Shown piece after piece: positions 42,599 to 51,382 of a DNA stretch of 64,000 bases. The stretch comes from CAIUGU01 sp965279735 (GTDB lineage: Bacteria > Pseudomonadota > Gammaproteobacteria > Steroidobacterales > Steroidobacteraceae): the NCBI GenBank assembly GCA_965279735.1, contig OZ257260.1, forward strand, positions 3,782,001 through 3,846,000, written 5' to 3'. Below the pieces are notes generated by a model that saw only the letters and a program-made list of their open reading frames with translations, had not been told where the DNA came from and did no database searches. Position numbers and translations under genes: made by a program. Position 1 is the stretch's first letter; every line of letters begins with the position of its first letter.

Positions 42599-44887
42599 AT
42601 GAACATCGCAACCGAAGCCAGACTTGCGTCCGAACGCCACGTCCTCGACATGCTGAACGCTGCCGAAGCGACAGTCCTGCCAGCAGAAGCAACCTTCAAC
42701 CGCCGTTCTTTTCTGAAGCTCACGGGCCTGGCGGGCGGCGGCCTCGTGCTCGCTTTCTGGATGGGAGACGAGGCCACTGCCATTGCAGCGGAAGCTGCGG
42801 GCGGAGCCAAACCGTTTGCGCCGAATGCGTTTTTGCAGATTGCGCCTGACGGGACCATCACGATTCTTTCCAAGGGTCCCGAGATCGGCCAGGGCATCAA
42901 GACTGCGTTCCCCATGATCATTGCGGAAGAACTCGATGCCGATTGGGCACACGTGAAGGTCGAGCAGGCACCGATCAATCCGAAGGTGTTCGGTCGGCAG
43001 AGCGCTGGCGGTTCGCGTTCCATTCCCACGAGTTGGGATCAGTTGCGCCGCGCCGGGGCAGTGGGAAGGGCAATGCTCGTCTCCGCAGCGGCCGCAGAAT
43101 GGAAGGTGCCGGAAGCTGAATGCTCAACCGAGAAGAGCGCGGTTCTGCACAAGAGCAGCGGCAAACGTCTGGGCTATGGCGCGCTTGCAACGAAGGCCGC
43201 GGGATTGCCCGTCCCCGACGAAAAGACGATCGCGCTGAAAGACCGCAAGGACTACAAGATCATCGGCACGTCGATCAACGGTGTCGACAATCGCAAGGTC
43301 GTCACGGGCCAGCCGCTGTTCGGCATAGACCAGGTCCTGCCGAACATGCTGTATGCCGTCTACGAAAAATGTCCTGCCACCGGTGGCAAGGTCGCATCAG
43401 CGAATCTCGAGCAGATCCGTGCGCTGCCCGGCGTCAAGCAGGCCTTCATTGTCGAAGGCAACGGCAAGCCAACGGAAGTCATGCCGGGTGTGGCGATTCT
43501 CGCCAATACAACGTGGGCTGCATTCAATGCGAAGCGCCAGCTCAAAGTGACGTGGGACGAATCGAGCGCCGCTACCGACAGCTCGAATGACATCCTTGCC
43601 AAGGCGCAGGAACTTGCGAAGTTGCCGCAGGGCCCGGGAGTCGTGCGCAGCGACGGCGATGTCGATCAGGCCATTGCGAATGGCGCGAAGAAAGTGGAAG
43701 CGTTCTATGCCTATCCCTTCGTTTCGCACTCGCCGCTCGAACCGCAGAACTGCACGGCCTGGTTCAAGGGCGATTCGGTCGAGCTCTGGGCGCCGACGCA
43801 GACGCCCGATGCCTGCCTCGGTCTCGTTGGCAACACGCTTGGCATTCCGGCCGACAACGTGAAGATCAACCAGACGCGTTGCGGTGGCGGTTTCGGCCGA
43901 CGTTTGATGAACGACTACGCGTGCGAAGCTGCGTTGATCTCGAAGCAGGCCGGCGGCATCCCGATCAAGTTACAGTGGTCACGTGAAGACGACATGGCCC
44001 ATGACTTCTACCGGCCGGCGGGCTTCCACGCGTTCAAGGGTGCGGTTGATGGTTACGGCAAGCTGACGGCATGGGCCAACCACTTCATCACGTTCACCGT
44101 GGACGGCAAGGTGCCGGCGAATTCGTCCAACTATCCGGCGGAAGAATTTCCGGCCGCGCTCGTGCCGAACTACCGCATCACCCAGTCATTGCTGCAGCTC
44201 GGCACGCCCGTTGGGCCGTGGCGAGCACCCCGTTCGAATGGAATAGCGTTTGCCGTGCAGTCTTTCCTCCACGAGCTGTCGGTCGCTGCGGGTCGGGATC
44301 ATCTCGACTTCCTGATCGATGTCATGGGCGAGCCGCGCTGGCTGGAGCCGAAGACGGAATTCGCCCTCAACACCGAGCGTGCGATTGCAGTCATCAAGCT
44401 CGCGGCTGAAAAGGCCGGTTGGGGCCGCAAGTTGCCTGAGGGCAGGGGCATGGGGCTCGCGTTCCATTTCAGCCACGCGGGCCATTTTGCGGAAGTGGCG
44501 GAAGTCAGTGTCGATCGCGCGAAGCGCCTGACTGTTCACCAGGTAACCGTGGCCGGGGATATCGGCCCCATCATCAACATGAGCGGGTCGCTCGCACAGT
44601 GCGAAGGTGCGGTCATCGATGGACTGTCCACGATGTTCGGTCTCGAGATCACGATAGAAGGTGGCCGCGTGCAGCAGTCGAACTACGACCGCTATCCGAT
44701 TCTAAGGATGGGCAGCCACATCCCGAAGATCGAGTCCCACTTCATCCAGAGCAAGTATCCCCCGACCGGCATTGGCGAGCCCTCGCTGCCGCCGGTTGCG
44801 CCTGCCATCGGCAATGCGATCTTTGCGGCGTCGGGTCAACGGGTGCGCACGCTGCCGCTGACGAAATCGGGTTACACGCTGGCGTGA
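42599..44887 (+). CDS. Molybdopterin-binding subunit of an IorB-type hydroxylase/aldehyde dehydrogenase (762 aa)
   Basis: A twin-arginine signal (NRRSFLKLTGLAGGG, about residues 36-50) shows export together with its partner. The xanthine-oxidase-family core has CGGGFGRR, PVGPWRAPRSNG and the C-terminal active-site Glu in TGIGEPSLPPVAPAIGNA. No FAD subunit follows, so electrons probably go to a cytochrome. It starts 9 bp after the small subunit, and its stop overlaps the next start (GTGA). The enzyme hydroxylates or oxidises a substrate in the periplasm; which one is unknown. Confidence 0.9.
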   Translation: MNIATEARLASERHVLDMLNAAEATVLPAEATFNRRSFLKLTGLAGGGLVLAFWMGDEATAIAAEAAGGAKPFAPNAFLQIAPDGTITILSKGPEIGQGIKTAFPMIIAEELDADWAHVKVEQAPINPKVFGRQSAGGSRSIPTSWDQLRRAGAVGRAMLVSAAAAEWKVPEAECSTEKSAVLHKSSGKRLGYGALATKAAGLPVPDEKTIALKDRKDYKIIGTSINGVDNRKVVTGQPLFGIDQVLPNMLYAVYEKCPATGGKVASANLEQIRALPGVKQAFIVEGNGKPTEVMPGVAILANTTWAAFNAKRQLKVTWDESSAATDSSNDILAKAQELAKLPQGPGVVRSDGDVDQAIANGAKKVEAFYAYPFVSHSPLEPQNCTAWFKGDSVELWAPTQTPDACLGLVGNTLGIPADNVKINQTRCGGGFGRRLMNDYACEAALISKQAGGIPIKLQWSREDDMAHDFYRPAGFHAFKGAVDGYGKLTAWANHFITFTVDGKVPANSSNYPAEEFPAALVPNYRITQSLLQLGTPVGPWRAPRSNGIAFAVQSFLHELSVAAGRDHLDFLIDVMGEPRWLEPKTEFALNTERAIAVIKLAAEKAGWGRKLPEGRGMGLAFHFSHAGHFAEVAEVSVDRAKRLTVHQVTVAGDIGPIINMSGSLAQCEGAVIDGLSTMFGLEITIEGGRVQQSNYDRYPILRMGSHIPKIESHFIQSKYPPTGIGEPSLPPVAPAIGNAIFAASGQRVRTLPLTKSGYTLA

Positions 44888-45444
44888 ATAGACGGGATCT
44901 GCTGAAAGCCGGGGGGTTGGGCCCCTGGCTGCTTTCTCCGGCCTTCGCAAGCACGCCACCGAAGCGTCTGCCGCCTTACGTCCTGACGCGTCCCATTCTC
45001 GTCGACGACATGCTCCGCATCGCGCACGTGCGGACGGGCGATGTGGTGTACGACCTCGGTTGCGGTGACGGACGCATCGTCATCGAAGCGGCGAAGAAGT
45101 TCGCTACCCGTGGCGTGGGCATCGACATCAATCCCAAGGCAATCGAAGTCGCGAAGCAGAACGCGATCGATGCGGGCGTCGAGAAGCTCGTGACGTTCAA
45201 GGTCGGCGACTTGTTCGACCTCGACATATCGGATGCGACTGTGGTTACGCTGTATCTCTTTGCGGAGATGAATCTCCGGCTGATCCCCAAGCTGTTCCGT
45301 GAACTGCCGGACGGTGCCCGTGTGGTCTCACACGATTTCGACATGGGCAAAGGCTGGCCGCCCGACGACACCTACGACTTCGGTACCGATGCCATCTATA
45401 TGTGGAAGATGCCGCCGCGCAGCGAGCGTCCTGCGTTCCCGTAA
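44884..45444 (+). CDS. SAM-dependent methyltransferase with Tat signal (186 aa)
   Basis: The GTG start overlaps the hydroxylase stop (GTGA). Right after it comes a twin-arginine-like motif (NRRDLLKAGGLG) and a short hydrophobic stretch ending FAST, then a class I methyltransferase core: motif I VVYDLGCGDGRIVIEAA, GVGIDINP, and a later LYLFAEMN. Export of a SAM enzyme is unusual because SAM is cytoplasmic. Either the signal is non-functional or it anchors the protein. The location suggests a role with the molybdenum enzyme. Confidence 0.8.
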   Translation: MNRRDLLKAGGLGPWLLSPAFASTPPKRLPPYVLTRPILVDDMLRIAHVRTGDVVYDLGCGDGRIVIEAAKKFATRGVGIDINPKAIEVAKQNAIDAGVEKLVTFKVGDLFDLDISDATVVTLYLFAEMNLRLIPKLFRELPDGARVVSHDFDMGKGWPPDDTYDFGTDAIYMWKMPPRSERPAFP

Positions 45445-45512
45445 CGCTCCATCGCAGCTTCCCGGCTCGCGTGCTGCTATTCTCGCCGCACGATCCTGTT
45501 TCCGAGGCTTCC

Positions 45513-46370
45513 ATGGACGCTGCACTTGCCGATCTTCTGGTCCTGCTCGATCTCGAGCGTCTCGAGGACAATCTCTATCGCGGCACCAGTCGCGATATCG
45601 GCAATCCACAGGTTTTCGGTGGGCAGGTTCTGGGCCAGGCACTCGTCGCCGCAAACGGTACGGTCGAAGGCCGCGTTGTGCATTCGTTGCACGCGTACTT
45701 TCTTCGTGCGGGTGATTTCAATCTGCCGATCGTCTATGAAGTCGACCGCAGCCGTGACGGCGCTACATTCTCAAGCCGCCGTGTCGTGGCCATCCAGAAT
45801 GGTCAGCAGATCTTTCATATGTCCGCTTCGTTCCAGATTCCGGAGGAAGGCCTCGAGCACCAGGTGAAGATGCCGGAAGTGCCAGCGCCTGAATCGTTAC
45901 CCGTTCGAGCTGACTGGATCAACAGTCCGTTACTGACCGAACGACAACGCCGCTTCTTTGATCGTGTACGACCGTTCGACATCCGTCCTGTTGGCATGGA
46001 GCGGTTGCTCAACGGCTTGCCGAAAGAGCCCAACCTGCAGATCTGGTTTCGCGCCGTGGATGCATTGCCCGACGGGCAAGCCTTGCATCGCAGCCTGCTG
46101 GCCTATGTTTCCGACTACTACCTGCTCATGACTGCGACTCTGCCGCACGGCGTTCCCTTCCCAAGCAGCGACATCCGTTTCGCGAGCATCGATCATGCCA
46201 TGTGGTTTCACCGCGATGTGCGCGTCGATGATTGGCTGCTGTATTCCACCGACAGCCCCAGCTCCTCCGGTGCCCGCGGTCTTTCCCGAGGAAGCATCTT
46301 CAGCCGCGACGGAACGCTGGTTGCGTCGACGGCGCAGGAAGGCTTGATGAGGGTGATCAAGGAGAAGTAG
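45513..46370 (+). CDS. tesB: Acyl-CoA thioesterase II (285 aa)
   Basis: A double hot-dog TesB protein of normal length. Typical segments are NPQVFGGQVLGQALVAA, VHSLHAYFLRAGD, YEVDRSRDGATFSSRRVVA, YVSDYYLL (catalytic Asp), ASIDHAMWFHR and STAQEGLMR (catalytic Gln). ATG 45513 is preferred; it gives the family-length N-terminus, and the frame further upstream overlaps the methyltransferase. It hydrolyses acyl-CoA thioesters in the cytoplasm. It is followed by a cluster of palindromic repeats. Confidence 0.9.
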   Translation: MDAALADLLVLLDLERLEDNLYRGTSRDIGNPQVFGGQVLGQALVAANGTVEGRVVHSLHAYFLRAGDFNLPIVYEVDRSRDGATFSSRRVVAIQNGQQIFHMSASFQIPEEGLEHQVKMPEVPAPESLPVRADWINSPLLTERQRRFFDRVRPFDIRPVGMERLLNGLPKEPNLQIWFRAVDALPDGQALHRSLLAYVSDYYLLMTATLPHGVPFPSSDIRFASIDHAMWFHRDVRVDDWLLYSTDSPSSSGARGLSRGSIFSRDGTLVASTAQEGLMRVIKEK

Positions 46371-46378
46371 GGATTCCA

Positions 46379-46739
46379 CCTCTCCCCTGGGGAGAGGTCG
46401 TGCGAAGCGCGGGTGAGGGGATCTTGAAGGTAAGCTCCTCACCCACTCCGTCTCCCTCTCCATCAGGAGAGGGGTCCGATAATTACGTCTCCAGGTGGAT
46501 AGGTCGCGCGAAGCGCGGGTGAGGAATCTCGAGAGGCAAGGTCCTCACCCACTCCGTCTCCCTCTCCATCAGGAGAGGGGTCCGATATAGTTACCTCTCC
46601 TGGTGGATAGGTCGCGCGAAGCGCGGGTGAGGAATCTCGAAAGGCAAGGTCCTCACCCACTCCGTCTCCCTTTCCACCAGGAGAGGGGGTCCGATAGTTA
46701 CCTCTCCTGGTGGAGAGGTCGCACAAAGTGCGGGTGAGG
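46379..46739 (+). repeat. Structured palindromic repeat cluster 1 (four units, ~107-bp period)
   Basis: Units read CCTCACCCACTCCG, a CCCTCTCC..GGAGAGGG hairpin, GTCCGATA, a CCTCTCCTGGTGGAGAGG hairpin, then a GCGCGAAGCGC or GCACAAAGTGC hairpin and GGGTGAGG. The same unit occurs at 50688-50954 and 51383-51654, always in this orientation. The rest of the 580-bp gap (46740-46950) holds no supported gene. Confidence 0.85.
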
Positions 46740-46950
46740 ATCTCCGGAGGCAAACCGAAGGGATCGGCAAGAGCGATTCAACAAGAAGCCGACCGCAACT
46801 GCCGCTTCCAGGTTTGCCTCCCGCGTTATCGTCGGCTTAACATCGAGTGCGCCTAAAGAAAATCATTGGGATGACTATGTTCAGGGAACGCTATACCGCG
46901 ATCCTGCGGCAAGACTTCGTCGCACTTGTGCGGTATGTATAGAGTTAGAG

Positions 46951-47355
46951 ATGAACCTTCTCGTAAACCTCGACGTCGATAACCTCGATAAGGCCATCCA
47001 TTTCTACACCTCGGTATTCGATCTAAAGATCGGTCGTCGTTTCGGAACGTCCGGCGTGGAGCTGCTGGGCAGTTCGGCTCCGATCTATTTGCTGGTGAAA
47101 CCTTCTGGATCGGCTGCGTCGGATACAACATCGCAGCAGCGACGTTACGATCGGCACTGGACACCGGTTCATCTGGATTTCGTCGTCGAAGAAATCGAGT
47201 CCGCGGTTGCAAAGGCTGTTGCGGCGGGTGCGGTGCTCGAGAAGCCGATCTCTACCGACAAGTGGGGCAGGCTCGCGCTGATGGCTGATCCGTTCGGTCA
47301 TGGATTCTGCTTCGTCCAGTTTCTGGGGCGAGGCTATGATGAAATCGCGGATTGA
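46951..47355 (+). CDS. VOC-family (glyoxalase/bleomycin-resistance fold) protein (134 aa)
   Basis: One beta-alpha-beta-beta-beta unit pair is visible: VNLDVDNLDKAIHFYTSVFDLKIGRRF at the N-terminus and HLDFVVEEIESAVAKAVAAGAVLEKP...ALMADPFGHGFCFVQF in the second half. This is typical of dimeric VOC metalloproteins. A candidate metal-binding His lies in VHLDF. A role as a lyase, dioxygenase or resistance protein cannot be separated. It precedes a second VOC gene by 21 bp. Confidence 0.85.
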   Translation: MNLLVNLDVDNLDKAIHFYTSVFDLKIGRRFGTSGVELLGSSAPIYLLVKPSGSAASDTTSQQRRYDRHWTPVHLDFVVEEIESAVAKAVAAGAVLEKPISTDKWGRLALMADPFGHGFCFVQFLGRGYDEIAD

Positions 47356-47376
47356 AGCCGCTACTTCGGATCTAGT

Positions 47377-47799
47377 ATGACCCGGTACATCTTTCATCTT
47401 GCGATTCCGGTCAGCGATCTCGCTGCCGCGAGGCAGTTCTATCTGAACGTGCTCGGCGCAAAGGTTGGGCGGGAGAATTCGCGGTGGCTGGATGTGCTGC
47501 TCTGGGGTCATCAGATCACGCTTCATCTGGCACCTGAGGAAGTTCGGGCTCCTTCAGAGCAAGGTCATCGGCATTTCGGAGTCGTGTTGCCGTGGGCAGA
47601 ATGGGAAACGCTGGCCGCGTGGTTGGGTTCCAGCGGTGTCGAGTTCATGAAGCCTCCCGAAGTGTTGTATGCCGGACAGTACAATGAGCAGGCGAAGCTG
47701 TACTTGCGGGATCCTGGCAACAACGTCATCGAGATCAAGGCGTACCGCAGTTTTGCAGACACGTTCGGGAAAGCAGCAGAAAATTGGGGACATTCCTGA
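47377..47799 (+). CDS. VOC-family protein (140 aa), stop inside an inverted repeat
   Basis: The sequence FHLAIPVSDLAAARQFYLNVLGAKVGRE and HFGVVLPWAEWETLAAWLGSSGVEFMKPP...LYLRDPGNNVIEIKAY is a standard VOC protein, with metal-ligand candidates His, His and Glu (IEIKAY). Its last six codons and stop lie in the left arm of a 25-bp inverted repeat (47779-47803), so the natural C-terminus may have been altered by insertion of that element. Confidence 0.85.
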   Translation: MTRYIFHLAIPVSDLAAARQFYLNVLGAKVGRENSRWLDVLLWGHQITLHLAPEEVRAPSEQGHRHFGVVLPWAEWETLAAWLGSSGVEFMKPPEVLYAGQYNEQAKLYLRDPGNNVIEIKAYRSFADTFGKAAENWGHS

Positions 47800-47843
47800 T
47801 TTCGCTCCCGCGGCTCAGGAAATCAGGAATGTCCCCGATTTTC
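47779..47843. repeat. 25-bp inverted repeat with 15-bp loop
   Basis: Arms 47779-47803 and 47819-47843 (core GGGGACATTCCTGATTTC and its complement) pair over 25 bp with one T-G pair. The GGGGACA-type core recalls REP-like elements mobilised by RAYT transposases. It could also end transcription. Confidence 0.8.
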
Positions 47844-47873
47844 CATCGATTCATCCAAGAGGGCGCCGACGAC

Positions 47874-48170
47874 ATGCTGTTCATAGTGCGATTCACCGAG
47901 AAGCCGGGCAGTTCCGCGATTCGTCAGCAGTACCTGCGGGACCACATCGCGTGGCTGGAAGAGCACAAGAACGAGATCCTTGTGCCGGGATCGCTACGGC
48001 CCGAGCCGGATGCGCCGGCAGTGGGGGCATGCTGGATTGTCGATGCGCCGGGTAAAGCGGCGGTAGAGAAACTGTTCCTCAGTGACCCTTTCTGGATCAA
48101 CGGACTGCGGGCGAGCGTCGAGATCCTGTTCTGGTCGAAGGCCTTCCCCGACCGCAAGACGCCTGTCTGA
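47874..48170 (+). CDS. YciI-like protein (98 aa)
   Basis: MLFIVRFTEKPGSSAIRQQYLRDHIAWLEEHKNEILVPGSLRP follows the YciI pattern, including the conserved His and a second-half Asp-Pro (SDPFWINGL). The ATG at 47874 is chosen to give the family N-terminus, with GAGGG upstream; the longer frame would include the inverted repeat. YciI proteins are small ferredoxin-like dimers of uncertain activity. Confidence 0.82.
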   Translation: MLFIVRFTEKPGSSAIRQQYLRDHIAWLEEHKNEILVPGSLRPEPDAPAVGACWIVDAPGKAAVEKLFLSDPFWINGLRASVEILFWSKAFPDRKTPV

Positions 48171-48267
48171 CTGTAACGGAGCGTCAAGGTCCGGAACTTG
48201 CGCTCGGCGCGCAAGGTCTCTCAGCACGAAAGTGCCCTAAGCCGCCGCCAGATCCCGATACGAGCTC

Positions 48268-48597
48268 ATGACCAATAGTCCCTCCATCGAAGAACGTGCG
48301 CGCGATCTGACGATGACCGTCTTCACGATCTCGGCGTCTATGGTGGGCGTCTGCCTGACAGCGATCGGAATTCTTCGCTTGATCATCAGCCAGACCCAGG
48401 TGCAAACGATCGGTGACGATATCCTTGCCGGGGATGCTGTCATCTTCATGCTCTGCTCATTCATCTGCTTCTGGTCATTCAAGACCCGAAGCGCGTCCAT
48501 GCGGCGTGCCCTTCAGTTCACGGTCGATGGCATGTTCATGCTGGGGCTCATGATCATGGTCGGCGCCTGCGGAGTGATTGCCTACGCCGTCGCGTAG
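48268..48597 (+). CDS. Small membrane protein (109 aa)
   Basis: Three hydrophobic helices are visible: TVFTISASMVGVCLTAIGILRLII, AVIFMLCSFICFWSF and MFMLGLMIMVGACGVIAYAV. The N-terminus is cytoplasmic-like and acidic (SIEERARDL). No named family is recognised. The stop lies 3 bp from the stop of the convergent peptidase gene. Confidence 0.7.
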   Translation: MTNSPSIEERARDLTMTVFTISASMVGVCLTAIGILRLIISQTQVQTIGDDILAGDAVIFMLCSFICFWSFKTRSASMRRALQFTVDGMFMLGLMIMVGACGVIAYAVA

Positions 48598-48600
48598 TCC

Positions 48601-50610
48601 CTACTTAAGATATTTCCCGTACCACTCGATATACCGCTGCATGCGGTCGAGGATGTACGTGGGTTTGCTTAAGCCGTGAAACTGCCCTGGGTAGATGACG
48701 AGTTTCGTATCGACACCGAGGCTTCTGAGCGCCTGGTACATCTGTTCTGAATTCAGGGCAGGCACGTTGAGGTCTTTTTCACCGACCATGAAGAGCGTCG
48801 GGGTCTTGATGCGATCCGCGTGCAGGAAGGGATACGAATTCCGCAGCCAGACATCGAGGTTCTGCCATGGTGTGCCGAGTTCCAGTTCGTATTCACGGAT
48901 GTACATGTCGGTGCCATAGCCTGCGAGGATATTCGAGATCGACGCGCCGCTCGTGGCGACCTTGAACCGCGAGTCCTTCGCGATGACGAAGTTCGTGAGG
49001 ATGCCGCCGTAGCTCCACCCGCCGACGCCCAGACGTTGGGGGTCTGCAAATTCCTTCTCCACGATGTAGTCCACTGCAGCAAGAACATCTTCGGTATCCT
49101 TGTTGCCCCAGTCTGCATAGATAGCAGTCGAGAAAGCCTGACCACGCCCGGAGCTTCCCCGCGGATTGGCACCGACAATCACGTAGCCCTGAGCGGCCAG
49201 TATTTGCCAGCTCAAGCTGAACGAGTTTGCAAACTGCGCGGTGGGCCCGCCATGGATGGACAGGATGGTGGGGTATTTCTGCCCGGCTACATAGTCGGGC
49301 GGCAATGCAACGAAACCGCTGATGAGGGTGCCGTCCCTGGAGGGAAAGGATATTTCGTCGACCTTGCCCAGCCGGACGCTTGCGAGCCACTCATCATTGT
49401 GATGTGAAAGGGGCCGTTCCAGGCGGCCCTCAAGCGCGTGGATTTCTGCGGGTGCATCAACGGTACTGTCGAGCACGGCGAGGCGTCCCTTCACGCCCAG
49501 ATCGTATTCGAGCGTTTCGCGACGACCTTCGAGCACTCGCCGGATTTGTCCGCTCGCCGGATTCACCTGGGCGAGTTGCTGGTTCCCGTCGTCCTCCAGC
49601 AGCAGGTAGATCGATTTCCCGTCGGCAGTCCACCGCGGCATCAGCACGGCGCGATCCAGCGCTGCCGTCACGTTCCTCGGTTCGCCGCCATCAATCGAAA
49701 CAAGAGCAAGGTGCTGTAGCGAGTAGTAGATAAGCTTCGGATCGCCCGCAGCGATGAACGCGATCTCCTTGCCGTCCGGTCGCCAGACCGGGCCGCTCAT
49801 CCAGCCGGAATCCCCTGACGATCCTTCAAAGTTCGTGACCAGTCGCGGTATGGATCCGGGCCGTGCAGGAATGACGTACAAGCCGAATTCGTTGCTGCGA
49901 TCCGGATCTTCGCCGCGCTTGCTCATGAAGGCGATTTCATTGCCGTTCGGCGACCAGGAGGGATAGCCCTCGTCGTAGTTGCCGGGCGTCAGCAACTCCG
50001 CTTTGCCGGTGGAGATATCGAATAGATAGAGATGCTGGCGCCGGGTGCCCATATACCCGGTGCCATCTTCCTTGAAGTAAAAGCGATCGATGACAATCGG
50101 CGGCGGTGTCTTGTCTTTCTCGTCCTTGCCCGGCTCGTTGGGGTCTTTGTCGGCGACGATCACCGCGAGCTGTCTGCCGTCCGGCGACCAGTCGTAGTCA
50201 ACGACGCTGCCCGGAAACTCCGTCAGCGATGTTGCTTCTCCGCCGGATCGATCGAGTAACCAGATCTGGTCCGACTCGTCTTCGCCGCGGGCAGAAATAA
50301 ACGCCAGGTATTTTCCATCCGGACTCCAGCGAGGTGCCGACTCACCCTGTTCCGAGTTCGTCAGCTGCAGCGTGCGTTTGCCGTCCCAGCTCGACATCCA
50401 GATGTGCGTGACTTGCTCGTCCTTGACGACATCGCTGGTGGTGACCGTATGTGCGACCCACATCCCTTCAGGCGAGATCTGCGGATCGGCTACATAGCGA
50501 ATGGCATTGACGTCTTCGGCAGTGAGGAGGCGCGCAGGCGCTGCTGCCTGGGCTATCCCCGCCAATCCTTGAACAACGATCAGCAGCGTTGCAGCGAGAA
50601 GATAGCGCAT
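48601..50610 (-). CDS. S9-family prolyl oligopeptidase-like peptidase, exported (669 aa)
   Basis: A signal peptide (MRYLLAATLLIV...IAQAAA) is followed by a WD40-like beta-propeller with repeated SPDGK/SPNGNE motifs and then the alpha/beta-hydrolase domain. The catalytic residues are Ser in GGWSYGG, Asp in GEKDLNVP and His in GQFHGLS. ATG 50610 gives the signal peptide; the longer frame runs into the repeat cluster. It cleaves peptides or acyl-peptides in the periplasm. It is convergent with the small membrane protein gene. Confidence 0.92.
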   Translation of the reverse strand: MRYLLAATLLIVVQGLAGIAQAAAPARLLTAEDVNAIRYVADPQISPEGMWVAHTVTTSDVVKDEQVTHIWMSSWDGKRTLQLTNSEQGESAPRWSPDGKYLAFISARGEDESDQIWLLDRSGGEATSLTEFPGSVVDYDWSPDGRQLAVIVADKDPNEPGKDEKDKTPPPIVIDRFYFKEDGTGYMGTRRQHLYLFDISTGKAELLTPGNYDEGYPSWSPNGNEIAFMSKRGEDPDRSNEFGLYVIPARPGSIPRLVTNFEGSSGDSGWMSGPVWRPDGKEIAFIAAGDPKLIYYSLQHLALVSIDGGEPRNVTAALDRAVLMPRWTADGKSIYLLLEDDGNQQLAQVNPASGQIRRVLEGRRETLEYDLGVKGRLAVLDSTVDAPAEIHALEGRLERPLSHHNDEWLASVRLGKVDEISFPSRDGTLISGFVALPPDYVAGQKYPTILSIHGGPTAQFANSFSLSWQILAAQGYVIVGANPRGSSGRGQAFSTAIYADWGNKDTEDVLAAVDYIVEKEFADPQRLGVGGWSYGGILTNFVIAKDSRFKVATSGASISNILAGYGTDMYIREYELELGTPWQNLDVWLRNSYPFLHADRIKTPTLFMVGEKDLNVPALNSEQMYQALRSLGVDTKLVIYPGQFHGLSKPTYILDRMQRYIEWYGKYLK

Positions 50611-50687
50611 GGGATATCGGCTCCAGACGGAACGAAGACGAGGCGCACCCAGAATGTCGCAGGGGAGTGGCAGCGTCAACGCTGCAT

Positions 50688-50954
50688 CCTCACCCACTTC
50701 GTCTCCCTCTCCACTAGGAGAGGGGGTCGAGCAGTACCTCTCCTGGTGGAGAGGTCGCACAGAGTGCGGGTGAGGTGCTCACCCACTCCGTTTTCTTCTC
50801 CACCCGCAGAGGGGGTCGAGCAATACCTCTCCTGGTGGAGAGGTCGCACAAAGTGCGGGTGAGGTCCTCACCCACTCCGTTTCCCTCTCCGCTAGGAGAG
50901 GGGGTCGGATAGCGACCTCTCCTGGTGGAGAGGTCGCACAGAGTGCGGGTGAGG
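50688..50954 (+). repeat. Structured palindromic repeat cluster 2 (three units, 89-bp period)
   Basis: Three units of the same type as cluster 1, starting CCTCACCC and ending GGGTGAGG, with GTCGAGCA or GTCGGATA linkers. The cluster lies immediately after the DUF559 gene and fills most of the gap to the peptidase gene. Confidence 0.85.
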
Positions 50955-50966
50955 GGCGTTCGGGAA

Positions 50967-51314
50967 TCAACTCCCCTGCTCGAGTTCCAAAAGCAATTTT
51001 TCAGCAACCGCCGCGGATTGAGACAACATTTCATTGTTCCAGAAGCGAACAACTCGATAGCCTCTTAGCGCAAGCCACTGCGACCTGGCAGCATCATAGA
51101 CGACGTTGCTCGCGTGCTGCCCGCCATCAAGCTCGACGATCAGCCGTTTGGACAAGCAGACGAAGTCGACGATGTAGGGTCCTACTGGATACTGACGTCG
51201 GAACTTGTAACCGTTGAGCCGCCGATCACGGACGAGTGACCACAGCTTTCGTTCGGCTTCTGTGGAATTTCGACGCATCGTCCGTGCGTGTGCCAGAGGT
51301 GAATCGAATTCCAT
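50967..51314 (-). CDS. DUF559 (Vsr-like) endonuclease-domain protein (115 aa)
   Basis: The family pattern is complete: RTMRRNSTEAERKLWSLVRDRRLNGYKFRRQYPVGPYIVDFVCLSKRLIVELDGGQH, with the nuclease-like Asp (VDF) and E-x-D (VELDG), then ALRGYRVVRFWNNE. The ATG at 51314 has GGAG just upstream. Longer frames read through repeat cluster 3 and are not supported. The gene is bracketed on both sides by the palindromic repeats, which suggests a link between the nuclease and the spread of the repeat. Confidence 0.88.
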   Translation of the reverse strand: MEFDSPLAHARTMRRNSTEAERKLWSLVRDRRLNGYKFRRQYPVGPYIVDFVCLSKRLIVELDGGQHASNVVYDAARSQWLALRGYRVVRFWNNEMLSQSAAVAEKLLLELEQGS

Positions 51315-51382
51315 TGACTCCAATTTATCAATCGATGCCTGGGACTGGACAGGTGAATTTCTGAGCGAAACAGCCAGAAACT

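Noticed and set aside
46379..46739. Regular repeats as a CRISPR array
   Set aside because: The period is ~107 bp, the repeats are palindromic over almost the full unit and there are no unique spacers or cas genes.
50611..50760. N-terminal extension of the S9 peptidase by 50 codons
   Set aside because: The extra residues are translated from the palindromic repeat cluster; the signal peptide starts at ATG 50610.
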